From contig JAQFVV010006342.1 in the NCBI GenBank assembly GCA_028023455.1, positions 2,131,001 to 2,195,000 on the forward strand: a stretch of 64,000 nucleotides of DNA, given 5' to 3'. Both the position numbers and the translations under genes were made by a program. Origin of the DNA: Epiperipatus broadwayi (taxonomy: Eukaryota; Onychophora; Udeonychophora; Euonychophora; Peripatidae). How positions within the stretch are numbered: position 1 is the stretch's first letter; every line of letters begins with the position of its first letter. Below are positions 33,651 to 45,629 of the stretch, piece after piece. A model generated the notes under the pieces. The model made no database searches and was not told where the DNA came from. It saw only the letters and a list, made by a program, of their open reading frames with translations.

Positions 33651-36600
33651 AACCTAATAAAAAAAATTTCCTCTGTTTATTCTGTAATTATTTATTAGTT
33701 TAGTTTGCACTAATTTTTCAGGTTGGAAATTAAGGCAACCAAAATAAAGCAAAATATCCATTAATTTGCCAATATGATCTAAAATACTTTTCATATAATA
33801 CAATTGTACATTCAATTCTCTTAAGCCATGCCACGATTGTAATAACAACAATAATTGATCACTTATTAATTTAAAGAATAATTATAATAATATTAATCTC
33901 AGGGTTCTTTGTTTCATGTAAGGAAATGCTCGGCGGTATTGTGTTGTCGCATATGACTGGCATTCTGGTCGGCTATAGGAAACATTTATTTTACTTAAAT
34001 TCAATGTGTCTTCATCTCTCATATCAACTGCTATATTATTTAAAGAGATGATAATTCTATTCAATAATGACGTATAATTTTGAATACACAGCCCTTTTTT
34101 CCAGAATCTCAGTCAGAATAATAAAAAGACAAGGGTGCTTTTTGTGTCCTTCCATCATCCATGACAACACAATCATATAACTAAGATTTATTACTTAGAC
34201 AATTAAACTAAATGGGAATGGAATAATGTGCAACCAAAGTTAATGGTTTGGAAAAAAAATTCATTTTTTTTTTTTTTTTCAACTCCATAAATAATTATCA
34301 TTAAACTAAAATATAATGACATATTCCGATCTGCTTAAATTTATTTCTCTGGTCTATTAAGTTTTTAAGGGTTTGAAATGATTTTGGACTCAAGAAAAGG
34401 TTTTGCAAATATTGTGCAAACACTTATATTTAGCATATAAAAACAAAAAAATGAATCTACAACAAATTTTAACAAGACTATAATTTATTATTATCACAAA
34501 AAAATATATGAACATTTATTCAATAATCCCATAGTAATACAAAAATATAAAATATAACTGATATTAATCTGTATACTCTTTTGGTTATGGACTAGAGGTT
34601 ACTACTTCTCCTGTATGCAATCATATGGATTGATTAACTACAAGTACATTTCATTACCAATACATTAATTATTAAATTTTGGTAACCTTGTAGAAGCTTT
34701 TATTCAAAATTATTGACTAACTATTTTTGTTTTTTTTTTTTTTTTTTTTTAAATGATTAATCCAATCATATGCAATACGCAAAATATTAAATTTATTTCT
34801 AATACATTTACTTTATTTATGGTCTTTAATGGGATAACCTATTCTAATTATAGGCCAGTTATCAGAAGTTACACTTACCATCTTACATTTAACTTAATGC
34901 TAACCCAAGTTATGATACAAATTTTATTCATATGTATAATTTTAAATATGAGTATTATTTAATTACTAACCAGAATTAAATATTGCATTTGAATATTCCT
35001 TCAGTAAATAAGCGTTTTAAATTACGCAAATTTAATTACTTTCTCCATTGATTTACTTGTCAAATACTAGCAATATTTAGCAGCACAATACAGATATTGA
35101 TCTTAGTTACTAACGCACTATTTATACTAAAGTGGATCTTGAGGAACTAACACCTCCAATATAACCTTTATCTTGCCCGAACTTTCAAAATTAAGCACAA
35201 TAATCAACACCTTCCATGGTGGAGCTATCTTTATTTTCACATGAGGAATATGGAATAACCACAAAGGTCTGTAGAGTAATCTACTACATTAAAATATTTT
35301 GGTGGTTTCTTGCCTCTTACTTGGGCATACAACGAACACACACCAAATACAATCCTCTCCTGGGATTTAAATGAATGAAGCATACTAAATGCTAGATAAA
35401 TTCTTGATCGTCCTATCTATGAGAATCGATCACTTGGGCTATAAACATACCCGAACATTATATTTAAAATCTTCCTCTCATGGAAAACAAAGCTTTTGGG
35501 GAGATCATTTTTCATCCCACAAAATAAATACATTATAATTATTACCTATGCGAATATTAAGCATATACCAATGCTATATCTGGGCAGGATAAGTAAATAC
35601 ACTGATTATAATAAACTTATGTTACCGTGTATACTTTGATCAACATCTGAAATCAATGGACATCATAGAATAAAAGTATAATAATTTTAATTTTAATAAA
35701 GGAACATTCAAAAATAGTTGGTAGCATACTATCTTAAACTAAATAAAGTGGATGTTTTATTTAAGAATAATTAGGAATAAATTCCTCAATTAATACAGTA
35801 TAAATTCGTTTCAAAACTTTAACAAGAAATATTTTGTTATAGCATTTTTTTTTTTTCTTTAGTTACTTCTGATAATTTTCAATATTTATTTTACCCCTTA
35901 AATATCTAAATATTTTTCTTTTACGTATCTAACATACAAAATTTCTACCTACAATTGTATGTAATAATTAAAACATATTTTATAGATTTTTTCTTTCGTG
36001 TTAAATATCAACTTAACCTATAATAATTATATTAAAACATACCTTTGTCATTACAAGGCTATTAAATATCACTTGACCATACAGACTTTAACCTATGTGA
36101 TATAACAAAAAAAATACATATCATTTATAACTTAGTTTTAAACAATCATTAATTAACAAGTGCATACTCTCTCATTAGAAAATGTTTTTCTATTGAGCAA
36201 TTGAAGAGCTTTATCCAGTCGTATTTCACGAAGCAAGTTTAAAAACAATAAACGCATGGTATTATTTCCTTTAAATAAAAGTTTTCTCTTACTTTGTGCG
36301 TTTAATAAATTAGGTAAAGAAAAATATAGCAGAATTGAAGATTAATTCTTACTTAAATTAAACTGCTACAATTTTGGGATCCAAAGAAAATAAAATATAC
36401 ATATTCTAACATAATGAACAGTTGACGATAGACGATAAACATACACAATTCTTTTCTTTTTTTATTATTGACGATACGTACAATTCATATTAGCTAGCTT
36501 GCTTATGGACGGAAATGCACAATTTTTCCGAGAGATTATTCTGATAATAACTGCAGCTGATTTACATGTATAGGAAGTTTTAATAACTCCAACTGATGTG

Positions 36601-39032
36601 TAATATAATATATCATTTATTTTTATCATTAAGTCACTAAGATATTTGGTTTTGTTCATACTTTAGGAATTATAAATTTTTTTAACAGTAACTTTTCCGT
36701 AAGAATGCCCCTATATAACTCTTCCTATATTTACTCTGAGAAAGTTTATATTTTTTCCAAAAAAAAAATATACATGTGCATAATTTAATCTTATTTATCA
36801 TTATTATTATTTCCCGACAATTCTTGGTGAATAAAACATATTTTAACGTATATAACTATATTACTTGTAAAGGCAGACAATATTTAGAAAGAGCGCGAAA
36901 ATGTTTCTAGTTGATTTTCCTTGGTTTCAAAATATTTCTTTCAATTATTATTATTTTTTTTTTTTTATACCAAGAAAATATCAATAAATGACATAAAGTT
37001 AATAAATAATTAATTTTTTCTTGGAAATCGCTTCCTTTCCTTAATTTAGATATAATATAATTTTTCGTGAATCCTTTAGTTACATCTGTCATTTTTGAAC
37101 TTTAGCGCGAGACGATAAAATTTTAAGTATAAAAGGTTTTTAAATAGGTAGATGGCACAGGAAATCAGGATATCTTATCAAAAAAATTTAGCCACACATT
37201 ATATTATTAAAATTTTACTTTGATTACATTTATTTCTGCAAAATAAAATGAAAAAATTGAGTTACCAAATTTCAGCACTGTTCCTTCCTTGAAAACTAAA
37301 AGCAGACTATATATATATTTTTTTACTTTAGCGACCTCTTACAGAAAAATAATCATTTGATTATAACATAAACAAAAGAAAGGAAAAACTTATTACAATC
37401 ATATAGTTTTCAGTATTATCTAAATAGATTACAAAGTGATTTGACAATATAAAAAAAATAATAATACATTAAATTAACAATCAGTGATGTATAATTCTTT
37501 AAACATTATCTTTTTTTTACAAAAAGAAATTACCAGAAGTTATTGTGCTTTATGATAAGACATTCATCCACTCTCCCCTCTACCCATCCAAAATCAATTA
37601 CTGTTTATGATATTTGTTTTTTATACTATATTAATTTGCTTTAATTATTAATATCTTAATTAAATTATTCATGTTCTTTTTAAAAATGATATTGCATTAC
37701 TAAATCTATTAGTTATTCACCCAAAACATGCCAAAGTGAGTGAATAGCATACTTTATTAATCAATTATTACTATGGTTATTTTATCTTTTTATTTCTTTA
37801 AAGAATAGCATTGTTTTCCTGCAGAAATAATGCCAAGTAAACCAAGTGTCAATAACACTAGGTTACAATATATAAATATATAAACCATCCCACACTCTAA
37901 CTTCACACCATCTTACACAAGATACCCAAAATAATACTCAATGCTTAAAATAAATTTGGCATTTGTAGTTCAAATATTATTAAATTCTTGCTTTCCATTT
38001 CTATATTCTCATTGCATTATAAATATTCCTAGGAAAAGCTTAGATATCCAAATAATTTCAGTTAATCATCCATAATTTACGAAGTATAAACCTCACCGAA
38101 TATTTCATATCTCCAAATAACTCAATATAATTATAAAATTCTAAAATTTTCTTCTGGAAAATAAGTTGATCATTCTTGGTTTCTTTACCCTCCAATACAT
38201 CGCCATTTTAAATAAATATTTACTCCAAGATAGTACAATAAGAAACTTTGGATCAATTCTTTATCTTTCATCAAACATATAATTTTACATTTCCATTAAT
38301 AGCTGGCTTTCTCAAATAAATTATAAACAATGTCAACATATCCACATAAACTTTAAGGATGTCGCTAATAATTTAATTAATAATTTTATCTTAGCATCAA
38401 GAATATCCCAAGTATGATATATAATTTCCAAATCCACTCAAAACTGGAAATTTAGAATTAATTCCAAACATCATTAATATATTCAGATAAGCTTTAACAA
38501 ATTCCTGAATTAGTCACAAACAAAAAAAAGGAAAATGACTTTATCCAAGCAGTAAATATGTTTGAAGCACAATATATAATTTAGGGACTTCACTGACAGC
38601 AATAAATTTATACTTAAATATAAACGTCCCTATCCCGAATAGTTTTGCCAATTTCATTAACTAAAAAAATGAATTTATCCAAGCAGCACGAAAGTCTGAA
38701 GCAGATGTAGATTAATATGAAAGAATATTATTGAATTAGTAATATTCCTTTTGAAGTTAACATTTTAAATTAACCCAGAACTTTAATTTATATATCTTGC
38801 TTTATTTTCCTTTACACTATTTTGCTTAGTATTATTGAATACTGCAATGCATTCTATAATTATGATGAATATCATTTCCCCCAGTCGCAAATTGAAAAGA
38901 ATCAGAGCAAATGTTTTCTAGGACAGAAATTTTGAGCTTTTTACATATTCATAATAAACAAGCACACTCTAATTTTAAATAACAATAAAATTGATATTAC
39001 AAATTTGTTTTCTTTAAAAATATTTTACAAGA
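33651..39032. other. Long AT-rich stretch without a supported gene
   Basis: Poly-T and poly-A runs (34265-34279, 34732-34750, 36953-36965) and ordinary AT-rich DNA. Small CpG-bearing spots near 33930-33975 and 36890-37110 (GAGCGCGAAAATG; TTTAGCGCGAGACG) stand out but have no coding frame beside them. At 38.54 and 38.67 kb a short TTTATCCAAGCAG motif repeats. Confidence 0.4.
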
Positions 39033-39292
39033 AGTTTGGTAGAGCGTTTGGCCTTAAATTCAATAAAGGTGCGAGTTCAACTTCTAAGCGAATATTGTCA
39101 CTGTGCATATAGGCCAGCAACACCTGAAGAAGAGTGGAAAATAATACTACTTGAAACGTTGGGTAATTACTAATCTGTATTGTCTATTTGGGTGTTATTA
39201 CTAACAAGCTGTTTGTATTTGGAAAGTTTAAATAAAGTTTAAAATTTTCTATACATTCAACCTTCACTCATAAATGATGGAAATAGTCCAAC
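39033..39292 (+). mobile_element. SINE-1 copy, near full length
   Basis: The tRNA-like head has A box TTGGTAGAGCGTTTGGCC (from about 39036) and a degenerate B box GCGAGTTCAACTTC (about 39072). The family body follows (ATTGTCACTG, CACCTGAAGAAGAGTGG, CTACTTGAAACGTTG, GTTTAAATAAAGTTT). It ends in AATGATGGAAATAGTCCAAC. Total length is about 260 bp. Confidence 0.8.
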
Positions 39293-40084
39293 ATATCACA
39301 TCGTTGTCTTCCTTACTTTTCTTTCTTTACATCTTATAACCAAACAAAAAAGAAATCTTTTTCTCATTGGCATATTTTAACATGAGACAATTCAACAGTA
39401 AAAAATAATAATAATACTTAGGAGAATTTGCAACTTATGAGTTAATTAAAGTGAATGAAATTTAGTTTAAACCACTTTCAAATCTAATAAATCATATTTC
39501 TATATTTCATCCTTTTAATAAGACCAATATAAAATTAAACCAAATTTTGAACTACATTTATTTTAATGTATATTAAGGCTGTAATCTTAAGACCACGTCT
39601 TAAATTATGTCATACGGAGACATCAATCATTATAACCAATTTATAATATCAAAATAATATATGTTATATATATATAACATATTCTGAACAGACATATGTA
39701 TAAAAAAAATATATCAGGTTTTTCCTTCAATTGCACATTAATGTAATTTACTTCAAATTTATATAAAAATATATATCTTTTTTTTTTTTAAACTTTATTA
39801 CAAATGACAATCGATCTATTTCAAATGGAGTTGGGTAATAAGGTTACAATACACATAGTTGTTTGTGCTGTCGACTTTCATTACCGCTGGACTAATACCT
39901 AAGTACACTTTTGACATTTTATTAAAATTAATAATTTTCTTTTTCTTGCAGTCTCTCTCTAAATCTCAGGTATCAGCATCTTTCTCTTCTGTACTTTTTA
40001 ATCTTAAAAATTAAATAATATCGATACATTAATTGAAAAAAATAATTTGTGTTGTAGTTACACAGCATATTGGTATTCTGGTTG
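39293..40084. other. No gene recognised
   Basis: AT-rich DNA. A perfect short palindrome around TATATATATA lies at about 39660-39682. Confidence 0.4.
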
Positions 40085-40098
40085 AACGGTCTAACTTT

Positions 40099-40203
40099 TT
40101 TTTTTAAGTGTCATAGCATCGGCCAGAACGCGAATCCGCAACCCGGGCAACTGCCTGCAAGTGCAAAGTAGTCGCGCTGACCTCTCGACCACCAATGCAA
40201 GAC
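40099..40203 (-). mobile_element. SINE-2 insertion with target-site duplication and A-tail
   Basis: The 14-bp sequence AACGGTCTAACTTT occurs at 40085-40098 and again at 40204-40217, directly flanking the element. On the minus strand the insert begins with a tRNA-like unit: A-box-like TGGTCGAGAGG at 40181-40191 and B-box-like GGATTCGCGTTC at 40126-40137. It continues to GATGCTATGACAC and ends in a run of A. Poly(A) plus a duplicated target is the mark of LINE-driven retroposition. It is much less AT-rich than its surroundings, so it is likely recent. The minus-strand frame reading through it is incidental. Confidence 0.85.
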
Positions 40204-40217
40204 AACGGTCTAACTTT

Positions 40218-40892
40218 GAATCAAAAAATTTCTTATCCATTATATGAATAGTTACTATATTTATATATCGATGAAAAATTTCAAACAATTTCCAAACGAA
40301 TATAAGTGTTAAAAAGGTTTTAATTTTATAGATTACTTTTTTCAGATTAAACTAAAATAATCATTGAAATGCATTCTTTACTTTGTATTTACTTTTTTTT
40401 AATTTGCTCCAATCTGTTTTTAAACTTAATCGTGTTTTATTAAGATTAAATAAAATAAGAAATTAGAGTTAGGAGTTGTTTTTTTTTTGGACTTCTCTAA
40501 ATCTAATATAAAAGAATGCCAAATGTACGAAAATAAATATTTTAGGTAATCGAATTCTTAATTATTTAAATACAATAATGTTATGGTGTGGCTTAAAATA
40601 TTAAATACTCGAATAAATTGTGTTAAGGAAATAATTAGCAATATCAAACCAGGATCAAATGATATCGCTTGATTGCAATATCTTATTGTTCTAATCTGAT
40701 TTCGGGCAGATTAGCATAACGATATTTCATTGTCATCAAAAAAAAAATGTTACAATTTCAGTGTTTCTTATTAATGAAAATTTTTTATCAAGTCAAGATG
40801 TACTTTAAAAAGCATATTATTTCTTAAATATTAATTATTTTCATGATTATTTAAATTTATAAACTAAATAAATAATTAAGTAATTAGTTTCT
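40218..40892. other. No gene recognised
   Basis: AT-rich, with a poly-T run at 40479-40488. Confidence 0.4.
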
Positions 40893-40990
40893 CAGGAGGT
40901 CATGTGATATTAAGCACCAGAAATGACAGATTGGGTTTAATTTAAGAACTTGCAGTTCTTAAGTCACTGCTTTTATCACTAAGCCCAACA
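40893..40990 (-). mobile_element. SINE-4 copy
   Basis: Minus strand: head GGGCTTAGTGATAAAAGCAG (A-box-like) and a decayed B box AAGTTCTTAAATTAAACCC. The shared body CTGTCATTTCTGGTGCTTAA-ATCACATGACC follows. Related to 42540-42770 and 45137-45290. Confidence 0.55.
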
Positions 40991-41397
40991 TCAGAGAACT
41001 ATTAATTTTAATGAAATGGGAATATTCTAGATATGTGTTAATGTCTATCCTGGAATACTAAGTTTACTCTTTTTTTTTCATTGAGTATCACATTTCCAGA
41101 TATTTGAAAGAAATACAAAGAATTTTTCACTGCTTCTCCATATCTGAACAAATGAAGATAAAAGGCAATTAAACAAAGACTTTTTCATAGTCCATACTAT
41201 GGACCATCACTAAATTATAATCTTAGATTACATTTTTAAGGCATTTCATAAAAATAGTTTGACACATCTTAATATATTTTAACATTTTCAATTCAATGCA
41301 GCAACTTAATAATAAATTACATGATTTTTAAAAAATAATTAAACAATTGAGCTTTTTATTATATTTAGTTTTCAATGAATAAGGCTATGGAATAGAT

Positions 41398-42261
41398 CAG
41401 AAATGGGCAAATAATAGTCACATTCATACATTTTTTAAGGTTCTATAATCATGGCATTCATTTTGGGACTTATTTTAGCAGAAGTGACAGAGGCCATCAA
41501 ATACTGAAACAATTTTTACCAACCAAATATAATAATAAAATTCACATTAACAAATCTTTTGATGGCAAACATTTAAAAACTAAAAATTTAAAGCTTTACA
41601 ATCCCTGATTTTACTTATCTTTAAAGCATTTACAAAGTAAAATATTCTAACACTGGCACAAACTAAACTGTTATAGATTATTAATATAAAATTTTAGAAG
41701 AAAGAGCAATGAAAAACAGTATTATCTTGGGATCCACGTGAAGCTTGTGCGCCACAGTTTGTCCATAGTTGAAATAGATTGCTTCTCAGATGGAGTGGCC
41801 CAAGGGTCACATATGACCAGAATAATGATAAATATGGCCCAACACAAAATCATAAACAATTAAAAAATTGTGAGATCTTTTTGTGAATACATATCACAAT
41901 GTAATTAAAATAAATGTTATATTTGCACTCATGTGCCAAATGTTTAACTAGGTTTGTTTCCTTCTTTTATATATATATAACATCAATGATCTTTGATTAT
42001 TTAGATGTGTATATTTTCTATATTAGTGATCATAAACTTGGAATTGGCTTGCCGATTTTAAAAGACTCATCAACTGGATCACTGCATAAGTAGGAATATT
42101 TTTAAGGACTTTTTTGCTTATCTGTGTGTTAGTGGATATCACAAAAATTAGCATAGATCTTTTTTATCACCTTTTGGTAATATTTGTATATTAAGTGTGG
42201 TCCAAGATAACAGTTCTTTTTTACAATGACTCTGAAATGCCAAAAGGTTGGCCAACCCTGT
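41398..42261. mobile_element. Possible hAT-like non-autonomous element
   Basis: The left end CAGAAATGGGCAAA (41398) and right end GGTTGGCCAACCCTG (to 42261) have the look of hAT termini (CAG-G-TGGCCAA type). The interior has paired-looking motifs such as GAGTGGCCCAAGGGTCAC. No transposase frame is seen, and the 8-bp target duplication expected of hAT is not preserved. Confidence 0.4.
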
Positions 42262-42539
42262 TTTAAATTAGTAATATACATTTTATTTAATTCCTGAGTA
42301 TTTTTTTAAAGTTTTTTTCATATTATAAATTTTTTAAATTTAAATATATTAAAGGTCAGAAATTATTTTAATGCAAATATCTTAATGACAAATATCTAAA
42401 TGTAAACCTAGAGAACATGCTGTAAAAACAAGCAACTCCTAAATTTTTGTTCTGTAATAACAAGTGCAGATAACCTGGTAATTCAAACCACATGTATAAT
42501 GTTGGTTATTTATTAGGTTTATAACAATAATAAATAATT

Positions 42540-42770
42540 AAATAGTTGCATGGAAGGTTGGTGCTATTTGAGCAACAAAAGTGACAGATTGAGCTTTCGA
42601 GTTCATCACTTTTCACTGAGTTAATCTACATACACAGAGCATAATTATCAAATGACTAGTTGCATGAAAGGTCATGTGGTGTTTAAGCAGCAGAAGAGAC
42701 AGGTTGAGTTTTAGACTAAAAATCTTTGACTCTAAAGATCACCATTCTACCATTGATCATCATCGGTGAT
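42540..42770 (-). mobile_element. SINE-4 copies (two adjacent)
   Basis: Both share on the plus strand AGTTGCATG-AAGGT...AGCA-CA-AAG-GACAG-TTGAG, one from about 42545 and one from about 42659. On the minus strand the second has an A-box-like TCAATGGTAGAATGGTGATC and a short tRNA-like region before the body. Confidence 0.55.
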
Positions 42771-43124
42771 TATCTGTGATAGTTTTACATCAAATTATAT
42801 CTTTTGGTCAAGATTCAATGTAAAATAAAAGTTTGTATATACACAGAAACATGTCTATATAATGACAAGCAAAGGATAATTGTAATTGCCAAAAGCAAAA
42901 TTATATATAGTTATTAGGTTTACTGAAATGATCATATTCTAAATATGGCAAAATGTCAACCCAGGATACTAAGCCAAATGATTAAATAAATACAAAGCAT
43001 CTTTTTTTTTACCTCTATTGAATTTTTAAAATACTTGGAAGTATGTCTGTGTGTGTGTATATATATATATGATATGTAGGACCTTAGGTCCATTTAATCT
43101 GTAATATTTGAATACAAGTATAAG

Positions 43125-43390
43125 GTATATATGTAAGCTTGATGTAATTAGAAGAGATTTGAACACAGACTTTGAAGGCTTCCTTCAGTCATCCACTCCA
43201 TCTTCTACAAACCATATATATTATAGGGGATTTTAACACAGACTTTCAAGCTCCTCTCAGCCATACACTCTATCTCATACGACTAATACATATTGCCACA
43301 CACATGTGAAAAAGATAAATGACCAATATACATATTCCATGCTAAACTAGCATGCATCAGTTGGTCCAGATCATCATCATCACACCCACT

Positions 43391-43424
<34 letters not shown>

Positions 43425-43460
43425 ATCACTGCTCAGTTTATATTAAGTTAGCAAATCTTT
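43125..43460. repeat. Foldback family F3, copy 2 (left half, with partial internal duplication)
   Basis: It contains AGCTTGATGTAATTAGAAGAG, GATTTGAACACAGACTTTGAAG, and CACTCCATCTTC, with a second GATTTTAACACAGACTTTCAAG (about 43230). It then has CACATGTGAAAAAGATAAATGACC, a hammerhead relic, a (CA)n/(TA)n run (about 43385-43424) and AATCACTGCTCAGTTTATATT. The inverted right half is absent. Confidence 0.65.
43322..43376 (-). ncRNA. Hammerhead ribozyme relic (stem II covariation)
   Basis: Minus strand: CTGATGC at 43354-43360 (A9 changed to C), stem II ATGCT/AGCAT and GGAA instead of GAAA. Stem III is ATA/TAT, with T A before TTGG, which pairs with CCAA (43361-43364). Relative to the sister copies GTGCT/AGCAC, both sides of the first stem II pair changed together, so pairing is kept. 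Confidence 0.5.
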
Positions 43461-43763
43461 ACACTTTAAGGACAGGTTACTCTCCATACCATTGAAAATC
43501 TGATGATGGAATGCCCAAATCCCTTGATAATGCCAACCTTGTCATGCTCATATTGACTTTAAGTCACTCTGACCCCTCATATATAAGACCTTGTCCATTT
43601 AAATATACAGAAAAGGGAAGATGGGCAAGATACAGGCTGAATTTGTAATATTTTAAATACAAATATATTTTTATGTACTTGGAGTGTTGTAATAAAGAAG
43701 ATTTGAACACAGCTTTCAAGTTCCCTTCAGCCATGCACATGTCCACACATGTGCAAAAGATAA

Positions 43764-43822
43764 ATGATCTTCAATATACATATTTTGTGCTGAGCCAGCA
43801 GTCATCAGTTGATCAGATCATC
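43764..43822 (-). ncRNA. Hammerhead ribozyme relic (stem I covariation)
   Basis: Minus strand: CTGATGA (43802-43808), stem II CTGCT/AGCAC (four pairs), AAAA in place of GAAA, stem III ATA/TAT, and T A before TTGA. Inner stem I is TCAA/TTGA here against CCAA/TTGG in sister copies, a compensated change. Outer TGATC/GATCA is kept. Confidence 0.5.
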
Positions 43823-43865
43823 ATCTCCCAATTGAGCACTGATTATATATACATGTATGGGAGAT

Positions 43866-43926
43866 GATGATATGGACCAACTAATGAGTGAAGGTTCAGC
43901 ATGAAATATGTATATTGGATATCATT
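43866..43926 (+). ncRNA. Hammerhead ribozyme relic (GAAA retained)
   Basis: CTAATGA (43881-43887) has G5 changed to A. GAAA is intact at 43903-43906. Stem III is ATA/TAT with loop TG, then T43913 A43914. Inner stem I is CCAA (43877-43880) with TTGG (43915-43918). Outer stem I is seven perfect pairs, ATGATAT (43867-43873) with ATATCAT (43919-43925). Stem II is weakened. Confidence 0.55.
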
Positions 43927-44045
43927 TGTCTTTTTCATATGTGTTTAGTCATGTGTATCGGTTGTATGAAATAGAATGTGTGGCTGAAAGGAGCTTGAAA
44001 GTTTGGGTTCAAGTCCCCTATATTACATCTATACTCCAGGTATAT

Positions 44046-44821
44046 AAAATATACTTGCATTTAAAATTTTATATATATGTAGTAGTTTACATAATATTTA
44101 ATAATAATAATATTTTAATTTTTTATATCTTCAAAGTTTAAAAAAGAAGAAGAAAAATAAGATTAAATTGATTATCTTGATAATAAAAGAAATTGAATTT
44201 GACACAATGCTAGCAAAACAGACTGTTTTTAAAAACTGAAATGACAGAACTAATTTCATTTTTTAGATGAATCAAACAACGATACTCTATATTAAGGGTG
44301 GCCAGCATTTTACAGTAATTGATTAATTTTTTCATGCATATTATAATTTGATTTGTAATGATGAAATTTTCTGTATTGACAACTTTGACACTAGTCTGAA
44401 TCTGTTTTGCTTTTATCAGACTTCTAATATTTGTATTATGTTTGTAAGTAAAAACAGCAAAACATTTTTGGAATTTGAATTAATCATTTATCATGATATT
44501 GCTTGTTTTTTTAATCAGTTTTATGATGAAAGTAATTTTCATTAAAAAAAAAAATTGTAACAAACGAACAATTATAAAATGAAACTTAAAAAAACTATTA
44601 CTGACTCACTCTAAATTAGTCACATCAGGAATGAGACAGATGTTCAACACCTACTTATAGAATAAACGTTGAATTTTATTTTTTTAGTTTGATTCGGTGA
44701 ACTTAAATTTTTGTTAGAATATTTTTTTTTTAGTTCTGATCAAAATTGTTTTATTTTGATAAAGTAAGCTAATATCTTTGTAAATTTATACTATAATCAA
44801 AATAAAACAATTTCTGGTGTA
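44046..44821. other. No gene recognised
   Basis: AT-rich DNA. AAGGGTGGCCAGC at about 44295 resembles a single hAT end without a partner. Confidence 0.35.
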
Positions 44822-44935
44822 TTTAGACTAGGAATAGCCAATTTATAATGCTTGCATCAATTTAGATCCACAGTGCATCATATTTGGTGTATGCATTATT
44901 GGCTGGCTATCCCTGGTCTAAATGCAGCTTAAATA
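44822..44935. repeat. Small hAT-like MITE
   Basis: TTTAGACTAGGAATAGCCAA and downstream sequence pair with TTGGCTGGCTATCCCTGGTCTAAA at the right. The termini resemble CAGGGATAGCC-type hAT ends. It is about 115 bp with a loop of about 30 bp. Confidence 0.6.
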
Positions 44936-45136
44936 TCTAAGTTAAAGATAACTATGAGTTCAAAATCTATAAGATTATAACAACTTTTCTATCAGTAATA
45001 AATACCATATTATATTACATCTGTATTTTTTATTTTAATGGATGATATGTTGTGCACAATTGATTAACCAGGAATTTTTATTCTAAAACTAATTAGATAC
45101 TTATTTATCAACTGTACTTCAATGGTTTTTCTAATG

Positions 45137-45290
45137 TGGTTAAATGAGTAGTTAGAGTGATAGACAAAAGAGTTTAAAATCTTTTCCTAATCAGCTCATT
45201 CCTGTCACTTCTTATGATTAGATGTCACATGATCACCAAAGCAACAAAGCATTTGATTAATATCTTCCATGCACTAAATAAATAGAAATT
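45137..45290 (+). mobile_element. SINE-4 copy
   Basis: Head TGGTTAAATGAGTAGTTAGAGTG (A-box-like), then body CATTCCTGTCACTTCTTATG and CACATGATCACC and end CTTCCATGCACTA. These match the reverse complement of the 42.6-kb copies. Confidence 0.5.
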
Positions 45291-45359
45291 GAGTGACTAA
45301 CAGGATGGGCTATCTGCATGAAACAAAAATCTTAAGACTGTTTATAACTTGAAAGAAAT

Positions 45360-45440
45360 TTGACATTTGCTTAGCCAGAATTTGAATTCAAGATCACAGG
45401 TATGCAGGCTTATAGGCTAACCACTCAGCCAAATTATTCT
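45360..45440 (-). mobile_element. tRNA-like SINE head
   Basis: Minus strand: TTTGGCTGAGTGGTTAGCC (A box) and GAATTCAAATTCTGG (B box), about 45 bp apart as in a tRNA. The acceptor arms do not pair well, so it is a tRNA-derived repeat and not a working tRNA gene. Confidence 0.55.
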
Positions 45441-45629
45441 GGGTATGATTTTTTAAAACTATTGCATACTCTAATATTTTTATCTTACTGATAAAATCAA
45501 ATATATTAGAGATGAAATGAGCACTACCCTGTGTTTATCCCCACTCACACAGACTACAGATTATGCTGTCTAACATATTGCTAAGACTTTATATATATAT
45601 ATATGTTGAAATGAGGATTTTCACAGGTT

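Larger units (their letters stand above)
43665..44045. repeat. Foldback family F3, copy 3, with two divergent hammerhead relics
   Basis: Left arm 43665-43832 and right arm 43860-44045 are inverted copies: GATTTGAACACAG-CTTTCAAG against CTTGAAAGTTTGGGTTCAAGTC, and ATAAATGATCTTCAATATACATATTTTG against its complement. The right arm contains TGGCTGAAAGG and GGGTTCAAGTCCCC, which resemble tRNA A and B boxes set closer together than in a true tRNA. Confidence 0.8.
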
